The position numbers and the translations under genes are program-made. Of a stretch of DNA of 64,000 nucleotides, positions 33,050 to 44,630 are shown one piece after another. The stretch is from Brachypterus glaber (lineage: Eukaryota; Arthropoda; Insecta; Coleoptera; Kateretidae): contig OY294044.1 in NCBI GenBank assembly GCA_958510825.1, positions 71,250,095-71,314,094 of the forward strand. The letters run 5' to 3'. Below the pieces are notes generated by a model. That model did not search any database. It was not told where the DNA came from and saw nothing but the letters and a program-made list of their open reading frames with translations. Each line of letters starts with the position of its first letter. Position 1 is the first letter of the stretch.

Positions 33050-33050
<1 letters not shown>
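31600..33050. other. Non-coding stretch with repeat fragments
   Basis: Near 32055-32115 there is a run of GTCTGTCGGTCTGTAGGTCTG, like the GTCC module of the 19.5-kb repeats. Around 32345-32440, AAAGTTTAGTAA and TTACTAAACTTT form a ~90-bp inverted pair. Near 32680-32770 a block with CTCCGAAGATGATTG and ACGATCGAAACGCGTC resembles a common insect repeat motif. No coding region is supported. Confidence 0.5.

Positions 33051-33088
<38 letters not shown>
33051..33088. repeat. (ATT)n microsatellite
   Basis: About 12 uninterrupted trinucleotide units. Confidence 0.95.
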
Positions 33089-33089
<1 letters not shown>

Positions 33090-35357
33090 TTAAATACTTT
33101 AAATTAAAATTAAATTTTAAATTAGGATTTTCAACAATAATTATTATTATTTAAATAATATCAGTATAGGCGGATAAAATGGCGAATACCAAAAGCGGAT
33201 AAGATGACGATACCAGGCCGTAATAATTTTAATATATTAATCCATATATGGATTTAGACCTTTCGAATAAAAGGACTTTCTAATATGCGGAGATATTGTT
33301 AAAAATAATGATGCTTTAGCTACAAATTATGGGTCCATGCTGACTGCAATGAAAAAGTTTAAAACAAGCCAAAATAGAGATTTGAATTTTGTGATTATTG
33401 TGAAAATTAAAATATCCTTTATTATCCTAACAAGCTTTAAGCTATTTTTCTTTTTATTTATATTTTTTTTTTGTTTTTAGATTTTTTATTATTCGTCAAC
33501 TTGGCTTTTACTGATGCTAAGATAAATAATTTTACTTTTTTTTAATTAATTTTTTTAATGAAAATAAACAATTAAAACAAAACAAAATGTATAAATTAGA
33601 CTATTATTTAACTTCTTGTGTACTGAATTATTAAATGCTGATAAAAAAATATTTTTTCGTAACAATAATGGGAGGTTAAGTCAATTATACTGTATATTTT
33701 GTTTAAATGTTTATTTTATACAAGACAAATGGCACATATCATATTTGTAATAATAGGGCATAAATTATGCCGCATAATAATGCAATTTATTGTATGGTTT
33801 CTTTTTAAACAGTAGTATAATACAAAAATGGAAATAATTTAAAATATATAGCTTTTACCTTATTTTTATTCATTTTGGGACGTTAAATAAACCAAGAATT
33901 TTTTTGACAGTCGCATGTGTGCCACTGCCAGTGCGCGCCCTGCGCAGTCTTTACTTAGTTTGCGCCTGTTCCATCAAAATTATAATTGATGGAGTTGGTT
34001 GTGCCTTAAAATCCTGTAACATATTAGTTTACAAACATAATACAATGTCGAAAATGGATACTTTTTAAATATTTTATATATTTTCTTATTTAATTTGGTT
34101 TATTACAAATTTGCTACTCTGGTAGAAAAGAGGTTAAGTTACCACCTTGTAAATAAAATAAAAATGAGTTAAATTAAAACTCTATTTTATACAAACCATC
34201 AAAGCTTATGTTCGCCAATTTAGCGCTATAGGGGAAGATATTTAATTTATTTTCGTACTTCCAGACAGATATTTTTCAACGTCTAAGAAATCTACCAATC
34301 ACACAGTTTAAATTTGTAAGAAACATCAATATTTTTTTTAAGGGGTCTTGATTTATAGGTTAAACCTGTATAAAACTGCGTCATTGATTGCTAGATACCA
34401 AATAATTCTACACCAAGTACTGACACTGACAAATAAAAGTGCCTAATTTTAAAAGCAATGTGCTTTTTTCCGCTGTTGCCAAGCCGCGCATTAGCGGCAC
34501 GCCGCGACGTTGCCTATAGGCACTAAAATTTCCTAAAATGTAAGATTAAAATATTTCTAACAGAAAATTCGCAAAAAGTAAGGTTAATTGACAGATGATT
34601 TGACATAAAGATTTTAAATGTGGTACGTTTAATTGCATCAGCTCGAAAATGCTTGATTAAATTTTTTACGAAATGTAGCAATAAAACGAAAATTGGCGCA
34701 GTCGATAAAAAACAAAACTAATATAATGACGCACTTTTCTCGTAGCATCAGACTTTTGAAGAACGTAGAGCGTAACCTTTAACACTACATGGTGTGAATG
34801 TACTTGGCTAGCTACCAATGTATATTCTTTAAAAACTAAAATCAGATTGATGAATGTTTAAAAATTAAAAATTTAAAACTGTGTAAATTAAGAGATAAAG
34901 TATACTATGGAATGCGACGCATCACCTATTTTCACGGCTGGTTTTCTTTTTCCTTGGTTGCCCTTGCCCTTGCAAGGAATTTCAGCGCTAATGGATGGAA
35001 CTGAATAAAAAAGAGTAGTGGAGTTTTGCCGCGATTCTTTACAACTGTAAATATCTAAAAGAACTTTTTCTTCTCCTCCCGGAATTCTTTAAGTAATAAA
35101 TACTTGTAAGATATCAAAAAAAATAATATTTAGTCCGTGCAAAGTCATCCTTTATAAAATTTAGTCCTTTGTAGACTAAAAAATTTGTACGATAACTTTA
35201 ATTTAAATTAAAAGACTTAAAATTTGAACCAATTTTTTTATGAAGACTCCTTTTTTTTGGTAAAAATCACATTTTACCCGGCCACATGTAGGTAGGTAAA
35301 AATACTGCAACAATATGAAAGGAGGGTTATGTATTTTATTTGTCTTTCTTAATTAAT
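33089..35357. other. Long non-coding stretch, nothing firm
   Basis: No open frame above 60 codons and no recognised domain. GC-richer islands lie near 33905-33970 and 34475-34520 (AGCCGCGCATTAGCGGCACG), without recognised motifs. Near 34945-34985 a CCCTTGCCCTTGCAAGG low-complexity patch would encode a basic G/K/N run on the minus strand, but no exon structure supports it. Confidence 0.5.
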
Positions 35358-35620
35358 GGGAGGATTGGTGTACTGGTCTATCGCGTTTGTATATGATAAG
35401 TCTACTAGCGTGAGTTCGATTCTCAGTGGTGCCGATTTGCCTTTTCAGTTAATTAATAATTGAAATTTGCCGAAGGCGTAAGTGAAGCGGACACTCCCTA
35501 TAAAAACTGGTTCTTTCTACTACTAGTCCACACAAGTCCTGGACTTAGGGGATGCTTAATTAAGTAGAATAGTACGAGGTTAAACAAACATATAATGTAA
35601 TGTAATGTAATGTAATGTAA
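35358..35620 (+). mobile_element. tRNA-derived SINE with (AATGT)n tail
   Basis: The first ~76 bases look like a decayed tRNA: GGGAGGATTGGTGTACTGG at the start with an A-box-like region, and a B box GTTCGATTC at 35414-35422 inside a TGAG/CTCA stem. A ~165-bp unrelated body follows (GCCGAAGGCGTAAGTGAAGC, AGTCCTGGACTTAGGGGATG), then a pentanucleotide tail of about five TAATG units. An internal polymerase III promoter, a body and a short-repeat tail define a SINE mobilised by a partner LINE. No clear target duplication was found. Confidence 0.8.
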
Positions 35621-36814
35621 TCTGATGAATAAGGTGCCAAAAAATCGTCTTAAAAAATTCATGTTTGAACTAACAGTACTTACTATTTTTTTTTAAATTG
35701 TTAATTAAATCATATTGTGTAGACATTTCAACATTTATTTTCGTACGAAAATTAAATTCTTTAGATGCTGTGAATAAAATTAATAAGACGGCCATTTTTA
35801 AGGGTAGAAAATTAGTGTACATGATTTTTTTCGAGTTCATTTAAATGTTAAATTACGATATAGCGTGTGCCCTTTTTTATAAAGAGGAAATACAATTAAG
35901 AAATATTAGTAAGATCCTTAATTTAAGGGCGTTTTTATTACAAACGTTTTGTTTTAATTATAATAATTTACTTGTAATGTGAAATAAAATTTTAACATTG
36001 CCTTTTTATTACCTTTTATGTTTTATAATTGTTGAATAATTTTAGAAAATTATGTTTAAATAAATGCTGATAATCTAATGAATATTGACATAAAAAAAGT
36101 TGTTAAATTGTTAAAATTTTATGCTTAAAATTTCAAATATGTAAAGATACAGACAAGCGTTAGTTTTTTTTTTAATATATTGTTTTAGTTACTGTATATC
36201 AATTGTAAATGCATATTTTTTAATTTTTTTTATTTATTTCGCGACAAACGACAGCATTGAATAGTAAGCTGGGTCAAAAAAACTATTTTTTCGCTAATGG
36301 CGTTACCCGCAAAATTTGTCACTTAGTATTCTACTTGCGCGATTATCATTTTTTTTTAATATCTTAACGTTCCATCAGGCGAATAAAAATTTTAAAAATA
36401 AGCCAAAAAGAGTATAACATGAACCTTGGAACCAGCTTAGGGTATTCTCAAATTACACGCTCAGGTTTTAGAAAAACATAAATGTATTTTTTATTAATCC
36501 GTAAACATTTCAGACAGCACTGGGCAGAATATTGTGCGAATGTGATATTTTTAGAAGTTTTGCTTATTTTTGTCCGCTGCTGTCCGAAATATTGAACAAT
36601 TTAAAAATATGTACATTTACGTACATATTTCCAAAACTTTTGCGCAAGATTTAAAAGTATTGTAAGCTGGTTCCGAAAGACTTGTTACTTTTGATGTTTG
36701 TTTACATGGTTGCAGAAAAAGTATAGTACATTACTCGAGTTGTAAAATAATTACGCATTTAGAGTTACGCGCTTTGTGCGTAATTGCTCATTGCAATTCT
36801 TGCTATATAATAGT
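35621..36814. other. Non-coding stretch with one possible small element
   Basis: TTGGAACCAGCTTA (about 36427) and TAAGCTGGTTCCGAA (about 36664) form an inverted pair ~250 bp apart, possibly the ends of a small non-autonomous element. Nothing else is recognised. Confidence 0.4.
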
Positions 36815-37039
36815 CACTCTAAAAAAAATGTAGTAAAATTTCCATGCATGTATTGAAAGAAATGAACCCATACATGTATGCTAATTTTTCAATAGTAGGT
36901 ATGTGTATGTTAAAGTAGTCGAGTTTTCTAGTTAGGTGTATAAGTTTTAGGTACTACACTGTAAAAACTGCATGTAAAATAATGTAAAACTACATGAATT
37001 TACATAGTACAGAATAGTAAACTTACTATTATAGACTAT

Positions 37040-37215
37040 GCATAATTCACGAATTTATGTAAAAGAATGTAAAATAATGTAAAATAATGTAAAATATTGT
37101 TAAATAATGTAAAGTAATGTAAAGTAATGTAAAATAATGTAAAATAATCTAAAGTAATGTAAAATAATGTAAAAGAATGTAAAAGAATGTATAAGAATGT
37201 AAAATAATGTAACAA
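37040..37215 (+). repeat. Minisatellite, 10-bp unit AATGTAAAAT
   Basis: About 16 copies of AATGTAAA(A/G)(T/G) head to tail, with scattered substitutions. The same word builds the repeat near 6420-6760. Confidence 0.9.
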
Positions 37216-37761
37216 AATATATTTACTTTGATTTACATATCTTTACATGATTTTACAATGTTGGGCTATGTTATTTTAAGACGCGCGTGCGCTTTGGACT
37301 ATAACCAAGAAGGCGTAGCATCATGAGACTTTTTAAGTTTAATATTGCTATTGTTAGAGAGATAGCGACGCATGCTGATAGGTTAAAGTGTTAAAAGTGT
37401 AAAAAAAAGGTAAATATTATTTATGTACGATATTTAAATGCTTTATTTATAGCCTAAAATTTACATTCATTATAAATTACGATCTTTATCAACCAATAAA
37501 GAAAGATGTAAGCAGTTTATACTCGTATTAAGGGTGCCTCGTATTAAGGGTGCAAATCGTTTGGTTTATTAAACCAAATGAACTTTACGTTACGATATTT
37601 CAAAAAAGCTTTGACACAGAGACCTGTAATTTGAAACAAATATTTTCTAAGTAGTAATTTTTTTTTTTCAAATTTCAAGTCTATATGTCAAAGGGTTCTT
37701 GAAATATCTTAGTGTTTAAGTTGTTTTAAAAGCACTTTTAATATGCCTGTATGTTAAAGTA

Positions 37762-37995
37762 TATGCAAAATATTACCATTCTGGACTATGTAATTTTTAG
37801 CGTTCCGGTCTATGCAAAATATTACCATTCTAGACTATGTAATTTTTACCGTTTCGGTCTATGCAAAATATTACCATTATGGACTATGTAATTTTTACTG
37901 TTCTGGTCTATGCAAAACATTACCATTACGGACTATGTAATTTTTACCATTCCGGTCTATGGCAACATATTACCATTTACGGACTATGTAATTTA
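37762..37995 (+). repeat. Tandem array of a 49-bp unit, 4.7 copies
   Basis: The unit starts TATGCAAAATATTACCATT and ends CGTTCCGGTC, with TGGACTATGTAATTTTTA between. Five successive copies keep a constant length and differ by a few substitutions (for example GTTCCGG, GTTTCGG, GTTCTGG). The last copy has an indel. Confidence 0.95.
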
Positions 37996-38816
37996 ATGTA
38001 ATTTATTTTTACCGTGTATACTGTGTAGTCATGTATAGAAAAAGTTCAAAACATTTGTATGGTACTTTTTCCATTATTTCTCATAACTGTTTAAACTATT
38101 TAAAAATAAAATAAAATGTCAAAAATATATTATATTTCCTCATATTGTTTGTGTTGTTATGAATTAATTTACAACTGGCAATTTAAAAAGAGTAGCAATT
38201 TAAAAAAAAGAGTAACAATATACATGCCTTGATAACGATTGTCCATAAAGAAATAAGCTCCTAAAAGTCGTTAGATTGCAATTGTTTGTTGTGCACTTGG
38301 GCGTTAGTAGACTTGAGCTTTCTTGTTCTGAGAACAGTTAAAAGTTATGTGGACCGTTTATCAACTGGCTAACACCTATATAGCTATGTCAGCCCTTTAA
38401 GAGTTGTGTTCCAGATTTCTCCAAACGGAACTCACAGTTCAGTCTAACTTGTTTCTAAAAACTTGACACTTAGAAATTTATTTAATTTATTTTATTTATG
38501 TTCTTATTCATCTATTTTTATTTTTATATAGTTTCGTAAAATCTGGGGTTCATTGCATAGTAATACACTGTAAAAAAATATTGGAAAAAATACTATACGT
38601 ATGTCTTAAATTTTTTTTATACATGTATACAACGTTTGTATAGTAAAATTTTTATATCTTACACATACATAACATGTACATACTATAAAGACGGCGTAAA
38701 AAGGCTTACATAACCATAAACATAACGTTATACGCCTGCATATAAAACACGTGATGGCACATAAACCCAATTACGGCATCATTGTATGTTATATATAATG
38801 GTTATGCGAGCCTCTG

Positions 38817-39118
38817 CACTCTAAATTTGTCCGTCAATCTTTCAGTAATATTAACTGTAATATTTAAAGCAAATTCTCCATGTCAGAACGTGAATTTACA
38901 ATATTTATTAAAATTTACCTCAATATTACACGGTTTAGTAAAATCTCAGCTCTTTTCCTGTCGCACCTTAAACTTGTCCGTCAATTTTTCAGTAGTAGTA
39001 ACCGTAATAATTAAAGCAAATTAAAGCAAATTCACCATGTCAGAATGTGAATTTACAATATATATTAAATTAACCTCAATATTACTCGGTTTAGTAAAAT
39101 CTCAGCTCTTTTCCTGTC
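38817..39118 (+). repeat. Tandem duplication of a ~150-bp unit
   Basis: TTGTCCGTCAAT, CCATGTCAGAA, GTGAATTTACAATAT and GGTTTAGTAAAATCTCAGCTC each occur twice, ~155 bp apart. The second copy has a small internal repeat of AATTAAAGCA. Open frames here repeat because the DNA does. Confidence 0.9.
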
Positions 39119-39634
39119 GGTACAATAATTTTGCATTAAAATTCATGCATGTGGTCCAAAAACCCGGCACTTTTACAACATTCGTTGAAAATTACCATAA
39201 TTATAGCTTACATTCCACAAAAGATAGCATAAAATTACCAAAATAAAAATTCACATTTTTACACATTGAATTTACAGTACTGATTTAAATTTACCACTTT
39301 CTTTGCTGGTAACATATGACCTACTTTATTTGCTCTGAAATTACCATATTTTCATTTACAGTGCGGTAAAATAATTTTGCATTAAAATTCATGCATGTGC
39401 TCCAAAAAGCCGGCACTTTTACCGATAGTCTCGAAAATTACAAGAGCCCGTAATACTGCTTGAAATACTTATTAAATTCGCTGCTTAAATTACTGTGAAA
39501 TTACAGGTAAAAATTCACATTTTTACCGAAAACAGTGAATTTACAGTACTGATTTAAATTTACAACTTTATTTGCTGGTAACATACGACCTACTTTATTT
39601 GCTGGGAAATTACCATATTTTCATTTACAGTGTG
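39119..39634 (+). repeat. Tandem duplication of a ~255-bp unit
   Basis: Both copies start GGTA(A)AATAATTTTGCATTA and contain GGCACTTTTAC and TTTACAGTACTGATTTAAAT, and end TTTTCATTTACAGTG. The middle of the second copy is diverged or replaced (about 39425-39500). Confidence 0.9.
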
Positions 39635-39639
39635 GACAG

Positions 39640-39995
39640 TGCTTAAATTATAATTTAATTAATAATTATTAATGTTTTCCGATACCTTGTTATAGAAAAA
39701 TTATCATGAGTCATCGGCGAATTTCTAGTGCTCGCATAGGCGCCGCGTCGATTTTATCGTTGACGGGAGGTTTTAAATATTTACATTTTTATTTTCTTCG
39801 AAAAACACCGATATATTTACATATTTATAGTTAATATGTATATTCAATATTGTTGTGTGTAACAAATTAGTCGTCAAATGTTTCGATTTAGTGACCTTTA
39901 TAAAAATTTCCCTCATAATTCGGCAAAATTATTCCGTAAGCCTATGTTTCTGTGTTTATTTTCAACGTTGATGAGTCATAATTTATTCCGATTAA
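39640..39995 (+). repeat. Dispersed repeat, copy 1 of an inverted pair
   Basis: Matches 46078-46395 on the opposite strand over ~320 bp, for example GGCGCCGCGTCGATT, TTTCGATTTAGTGACCTTTA and TTATTTTCAACG(T/C)TGATGAGTCAT. The other copy has expanded a TATATA run to a microsatellite at the matching place. Confidence 0.85.
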
Positions 39996-40070
39996 TGATT
40001 ATCATACATGCATGGGTTTATTACTTCCAATACATGTATGAAAATTTTACCACAATTTTTTGTTAGAGTG

Positions 40071-41609
40071 TATGTAAATTTAAAATTGATTTATATAAGC
40101 TATCAATAAATTATATTACCTGATAATAAATTACAATAAACTCTTTTCTTAAACTTTTTAATATTATATTTATTAAAAATAAAAAGTTTCTTTTCATATC
40201 GATACCTTATTATCACAAAACTGGTTCAATTTAATAACGCCTCAGTTAACCGAAGCGCCGCGGTGCGCCGGTACATGACCATTTGACCAATTGACCTAGT
40301 ATTTAGCTACAATGATTTAGAACTGATGTACACAATAAAAAATCCATGTAAGTTATCATTATAAACTATGTAAAAAATACACTGATTGGTTATGTAACTC
40401 AAAAAAACTATATCAATTGGTCGTGTATTTATTTTTTGTACATGATCAATAATGTAAAAGTATTTTTTAAAACGTGTATATTACAGTGTAATATAGTGTA
40501 ATATTATTACACGTTTTGTGCTGTAAAACGTGTATATTACACATGGATGTGGCTTATTTTTAATTTGCATTACGTTAACTTCTACAGAATAGTATATATT
40601 AACATATTCATATAACAAAACGAAAAATGTTAGTGGTGCTATATAAATTGTTGCTATAAAAAGTTATGTACCCGTATTGTAACGTATTGTAAAAAAGTCT
40701 CCGTTTTCGACTGTATTCATATAAACTTTCGAACACCTTTCCTGAAATGTGTATCAAAATAAAAAAGACGGTTTAGATATACTGACTTATACGTGATCTA
40801 AATATAAATGATATTGAACCGTCTGACACTCTTTATAGGAGGCATTTTCAGAGCCATCTATTATAGAGATAGATCTCTGAGTGTAAATATTGAGGTACAA
40901 AAACATTCTTATAGTCCGGGAAACCCAAAATTTATTTTTTTCTTTAACGACAAAAATATTAACTTAAATTAAGAATTATTGGGATATTAATAGCCGAAAA
41001 AATCATGATGCCACTGGTTCTAGTGATACACATTATACGGCACGGAAATTTGCCCTTTTCAAAAAAAGGTATCCATCATTTTCAGTCCCGTCAGTGGGCT
41101 ATAATAGCCCACTATGCGCTATGTAGAAGAACCAAGGCCTGATTTCTTCATTTTTAGCTTTATCTCAACGTATTCCTAACATAGCTGGCATTCAAGTCTG
41201 TATATAGACATTAGGCTTAACGGACACGTGTCCCGAGTCAATTATAATTGATAATTATCTTAGTTAAGACCTATGTATCTCGGATTTTTTTTTCATGTTC
41301 TTTGTCCTTTAAATTTTCCTAACCCTGAATCACCCTGTACTTGAAGTGAAAACAAAGCGACCCTAATATCGAAATTTATCCTTCTTCGTAATACGTTGTT
41401 CGAATACATATTTAAAACAATTAAATTAAAAAAAAATACCCATGTCACAAAAAAGCAGCAATGTATTAGAAACATACAATAAAAGGGAATCCAGAGATCT
41501 CTACATCATTAATCAAGGAACGTATTTAATTATATTTGTTGGTTGTACAAAAAGTCTAGTGGGGTTTGCTAAAACAAGGCTACAGTAAGCTTAAAAGAAA
41601 GTTTATTCA
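40071..41609. other. Non-coding stretch with small palindromes
   Basis: ACACTGTAAT/ATTACAGTGT words cluster at 40480-40545. A perfect 21-base palindrome, AGTGGGCTATA and its complement, is at 41093-41113. No gene is recognised; the 60-codon minus-strand frame at 41293-41475 lacks support. Confidence 0.5.
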
Positions 41610-42636
41610 CCCTGTAAAAAATTTCGGATTCAAACATACTGAAAATTAAGTCTAACCGTTTGAATTTGTTTGAATCCGTTTTTGGAATCGCATTTGCGAA
41701 TTAAAACGGATTAAGAATATTTTATTTTTAATCTGTTCAATTCGCAAATGCTAATTGAAAATTACTTTTCAATTCGCAAAAACGGATTTAAACAGTTAGA
41801 TATGTAAAATTGGATTGGAAGGTCTTTTCGAGCATATGTTGAGACCTTTATGCTATATGTAGGTATAGTATAAACAGTTGCCAAGTCCGTGGTCTAAAGA
41901 ATCCCGGCAAAGCATCCTATCCATTGAAAATCGTATAATGTGTATACAATTTCCTTTTCGTAATTTACTTTACATACATCATCTAGATAAGCTTATATCG
42001 ACTTTTTTTGATACAAACGTCGGTGAGAAATAATTCAAAATTTTAATACGCATTTACGAATTAAAACGGATTAAAAATATTTTATATTTAATCTGTTTGA
42101 ATACGAATCAATTCGCAAACGATAATTGAAAATGATATTTCAACTCGCAAAACGAATTCAAACAGATTCAAATGAATTAAATCAGATACGCATTTGCAAA
42201 TAGTTGTTAATTGAAAATGATATTCAGCATATGCGAATAGAATCGAATTAAAACATGTTACGCATTTGCAAATAGCCGCTAATTTAAAATGATATTCTGC
42301 ATATGCGAATAGAAACGAATTAAAATATAATACGCATTTGCAAATAGACGCTAATTAAAACTTATATTCCGCATGTAAATAGAGACGAATTAAAATACGT
42401 TACGCATTTGCAAATAGAGACGAATTAAAACGTGCTATCCCGCATATGCAAATTATAACGAATTAAATTTAAATAGGAAATGCAAATTAAAAGAGGTTAA
42501 CTAATTGAAACGAATTGAAATTGATTAATATTAATAATTTGCTGCAAATAGAAATAATTCAAACTAATTCAAACTAATTCAAACGGGTTAAAAATATTTT
42601 ATTTTTAATCCGTTTGAATCTGAATTTTTTTATAGG
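41610..42636. mobile_element. ~1-kb element with CCCTGTAAAAAATT ends and internal satellite
   Basis: The left end reads CCCTGTAAAAAATTTCGGAT then TCAAAC. The right end, inverted, reads CCCTATAAAAAAATTCAGAT then TCAAAC. Three times (near 41705, 42065 and 42595) a palindromic block AACGG(A/G)TTAA(A/G)AATATTTTA with its complement occurs. Between them lies the ~70-bp tandem array at 42170-42480. There is no coding capacity. Confidence 0.65.
42170..42480 (+). repeat. Tandem array of a ~70-bp unit, about 4.5 copies
   Basis: Units start GAATTAAA and contain TACGCATTTGCAAATAG and GCATATGCGAATAGA. Later units are shortened (one is only ~35 bp), as expected from unequal exchange. Confidence 0.85.
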
Positions 42637-43848
42637 GTATCCTATAAAGTTTAATAGTTATTAACTTATAATTAATAAACTTATTTTTTTCTTTTTGAAA
42701 ATTAAAAGTACATGAATTCGTGTCACTTCTGCAGAAAATTTGGGTCAGATTTATATCAAATTAGATGACTTAAGTTGTAATAATACTTTTTGAGTGGTAT
42801 TTTAGTCAAGTAATTATTATTTACAGAAAGCTTCTATGTTTAATATTTTCTGATGTCCACTTAAGCGTAATTATTATTTTAACGTCAAATGGGCAAATCC
42901 AAACAACAAAAATACGAGATTATCAGTCTCGTATTTTCGTTCTTAATTCGGTTTATGTTTTTTTATACACTATATACTATGACCATTATTTCTTAATCGT
43001 TAAGGCTAATTGCAGGAAAAACTTTTCAGAAACTTTGTGATATTTAATTTTAAACTAGAGTTAAAACGTGATTTGTGTAAAATATAAAAAGTCCTAATTG
43101 TGAACATTGATCTAGTTAGCCAGCAGTTCTTCTGACAACGAGAAACCATAGAATTCTCAAGGTAATCATGTATTATGCTATGTATTCTCTTTATGTGTTA
43201 CTATGGTGACAGACATGATATTCTCAAACACTCCATCTTCTATGAAATGAAAGATGATGTGATCTTCCAAAGATTATAGGCGGCAGCTTTCTTATTATAT
43301 CATATTAGGCATTTAGGACATAGGGCTTTTTTGGACTTATTTCCAAAAACTACCAAAATTAGTTTCATACCAGTGTTGATAAACTCAATAAGTTATTAAG
43401 CTGTCAAAAATTCAGCTAGGTTTTGTTTTGGATTTATAGTTAAACCAAACCTCAAAAATCTGAAAATCTATAGACTTGTTCTTAATAATAAATACTTTCT
43501 GTGACAAATAAAGTAATACATACATTGTTATAATATAATATCCATCGCTTACGTGTAAGAAAACCTTAATTTATCGAAAATAATAGTCTTAAAATAAGGA
43601 ATTTATGAAGGATTATTTTAAATTTTATGAAATTTTCTTTTGTTTTAACTTAATAAATATTTTTTTTTGCATTTTCATAACAACATGCTGCTAACGCTAG
43701 TTAAACTATTAAATATACAATTTAACAACTTCTGGGATTGGTAAATTTAAGTCTTTTTTACCAGTCCAAAAGAGGTTTTTTTCGTTTCTGCGATACTAAC
43801 GAACTTATTCTTAAAATATGGTGCGCGTATTCTGGGCCAACTCTTATA
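42637..43848. other. Non-coding stretch
   Basis: One hairpin: AAAATACGAGA, loop TTATCAG, TCTCGTATTTT, at about 42909-42937. No gene is recognised. Confidence 0.5.
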
Positions 43849-44270
43849 AATAAGTCTAAAGGGTAATCAATAAGTGGCATGCCAAAATTTAAGAGGTGAT
43901 TCTGCATCCAAAAATATCAAAAAAAGTTGCTATGAAGGTTGGTCCTCAAATGAGCCCTAAGGGAGCTACAGTCCGTTAAAAGTGTAATAAAATAAAGTTT
44001 TTAATCAATAACTCTGGTACCCTTTAAGCTAGAGTGACGAGCTTTTGCATGTATACTAGTATTAATAAGGGAAATAAGTTTAGGTTAATTTATTTTTTTG
44101 AGGTTATCCAGAGGCGCCCCTAGACGAAAAAATGTATTAGGCTTAACACATTTTTGCCCAAAATTTTTTTATGTGTAATTTTTTTGGATTTTTTGTAAAA
44201 AATACGGATTCCTTGAGTAAAAATACTTAAAAAATGTCATATAGTGTACACTGTGAGGGCAACCGTTTTC

Positions 44271-44349
<79 letters not shown>

Positions 44350-44630
44350 TAAGAGGAAGTAACATTTTGTGCCACCAAAAACGTTACTTTTTAAAAGGCT
44401 ATTACTCCTTTAATATTAAATTTAGGTATTTTGGTGAAGAATACGTTTTTGCTCAGTTTTAAATGAAAAATAACTCTGCGGCATTAAAATTTTTTTGATG
44501 CTTTTCTTGGTCATGTTGTTTATCTTTGAAGGGCTGTAGCTCCCTTAGGGCTCATTTTTCTGATATATTTGGATGTAGAATTACCTCTTAAATTTTAGCA
44601 TGGCACTTACTGATCACCCCTTATATGAGC
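43849..44630. mobile_element. ~780-bp foldback element of repeat family B
   Basis: The left arm has AAAATTTAAGAGGTGATTCTGC, AATGAGCCCTAAGGGAGCTAC. The right arm has GTAGCTCCCTTAGGGCTCATT and GTAGAATTACCTCTTAAATTTT. The arms are ~130 bp. The centre includes the TA microsatellite at 44286-44345. Single-arm relatives occur near 1.1, 45.8 and 63.2 kb. Confidence 0.7.
44286..44345. repeat. (TA)n microsatellite
   Basis: About 30 uninterrupted TA units after a poly-A run. It causes a spurious Ile-Tyr open frame. Confidence 0.98.

Larger units (their letters stand above)
36815..40070. mobile_element. 3.3-kb composite element with CACTCTAA inverted ends
   Basis: The left end reads CACTCTAAAAAAAATGTAG then TAAAATTTCCATGCATGTAT. 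The right end, inverted, reads CACTCTAACAAAAAATTGTG then TAAAATTTTCATACATGTAT, continuing with AAACCCATGCATGTAT on the right against GAACCCATACATGTAT on the left (~70 bp in all). Inside are a 10-bp minisatellite, a 49-bp tandem array and two kinds of tandem duplication, many bearing TTTACAGTG/CACTGTAAA words. No transposase is seen. The unit may be one element, or several CACTGTAAA-type elements that landed in each other. Confidence 0.55.

Noticed and set aside
35358..35433. Functional tRNA gene
   Set aside because: B box and T stem are present, but the acceptor and anticodon stems do not pair well and it is joined to a SINE body and repeat tail.
37762..37995. CRISPR-like regular repeats
   Set aside because: No variable spacers: the 49-bp units are directly tandem and the host is eukaryotic.
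42909..42937. Rho-independent-terminator-like hairpin or histone stem-loop
   Set aside because: Eukaryotic context, no adjacent gene, and the loop does not match the histone consensus.
44244..44462. Protein with a long Ile-Tyr repeat
   Set aside because: Translation of a TA microsatellite (likewise 46089-46337 on the minus strand).
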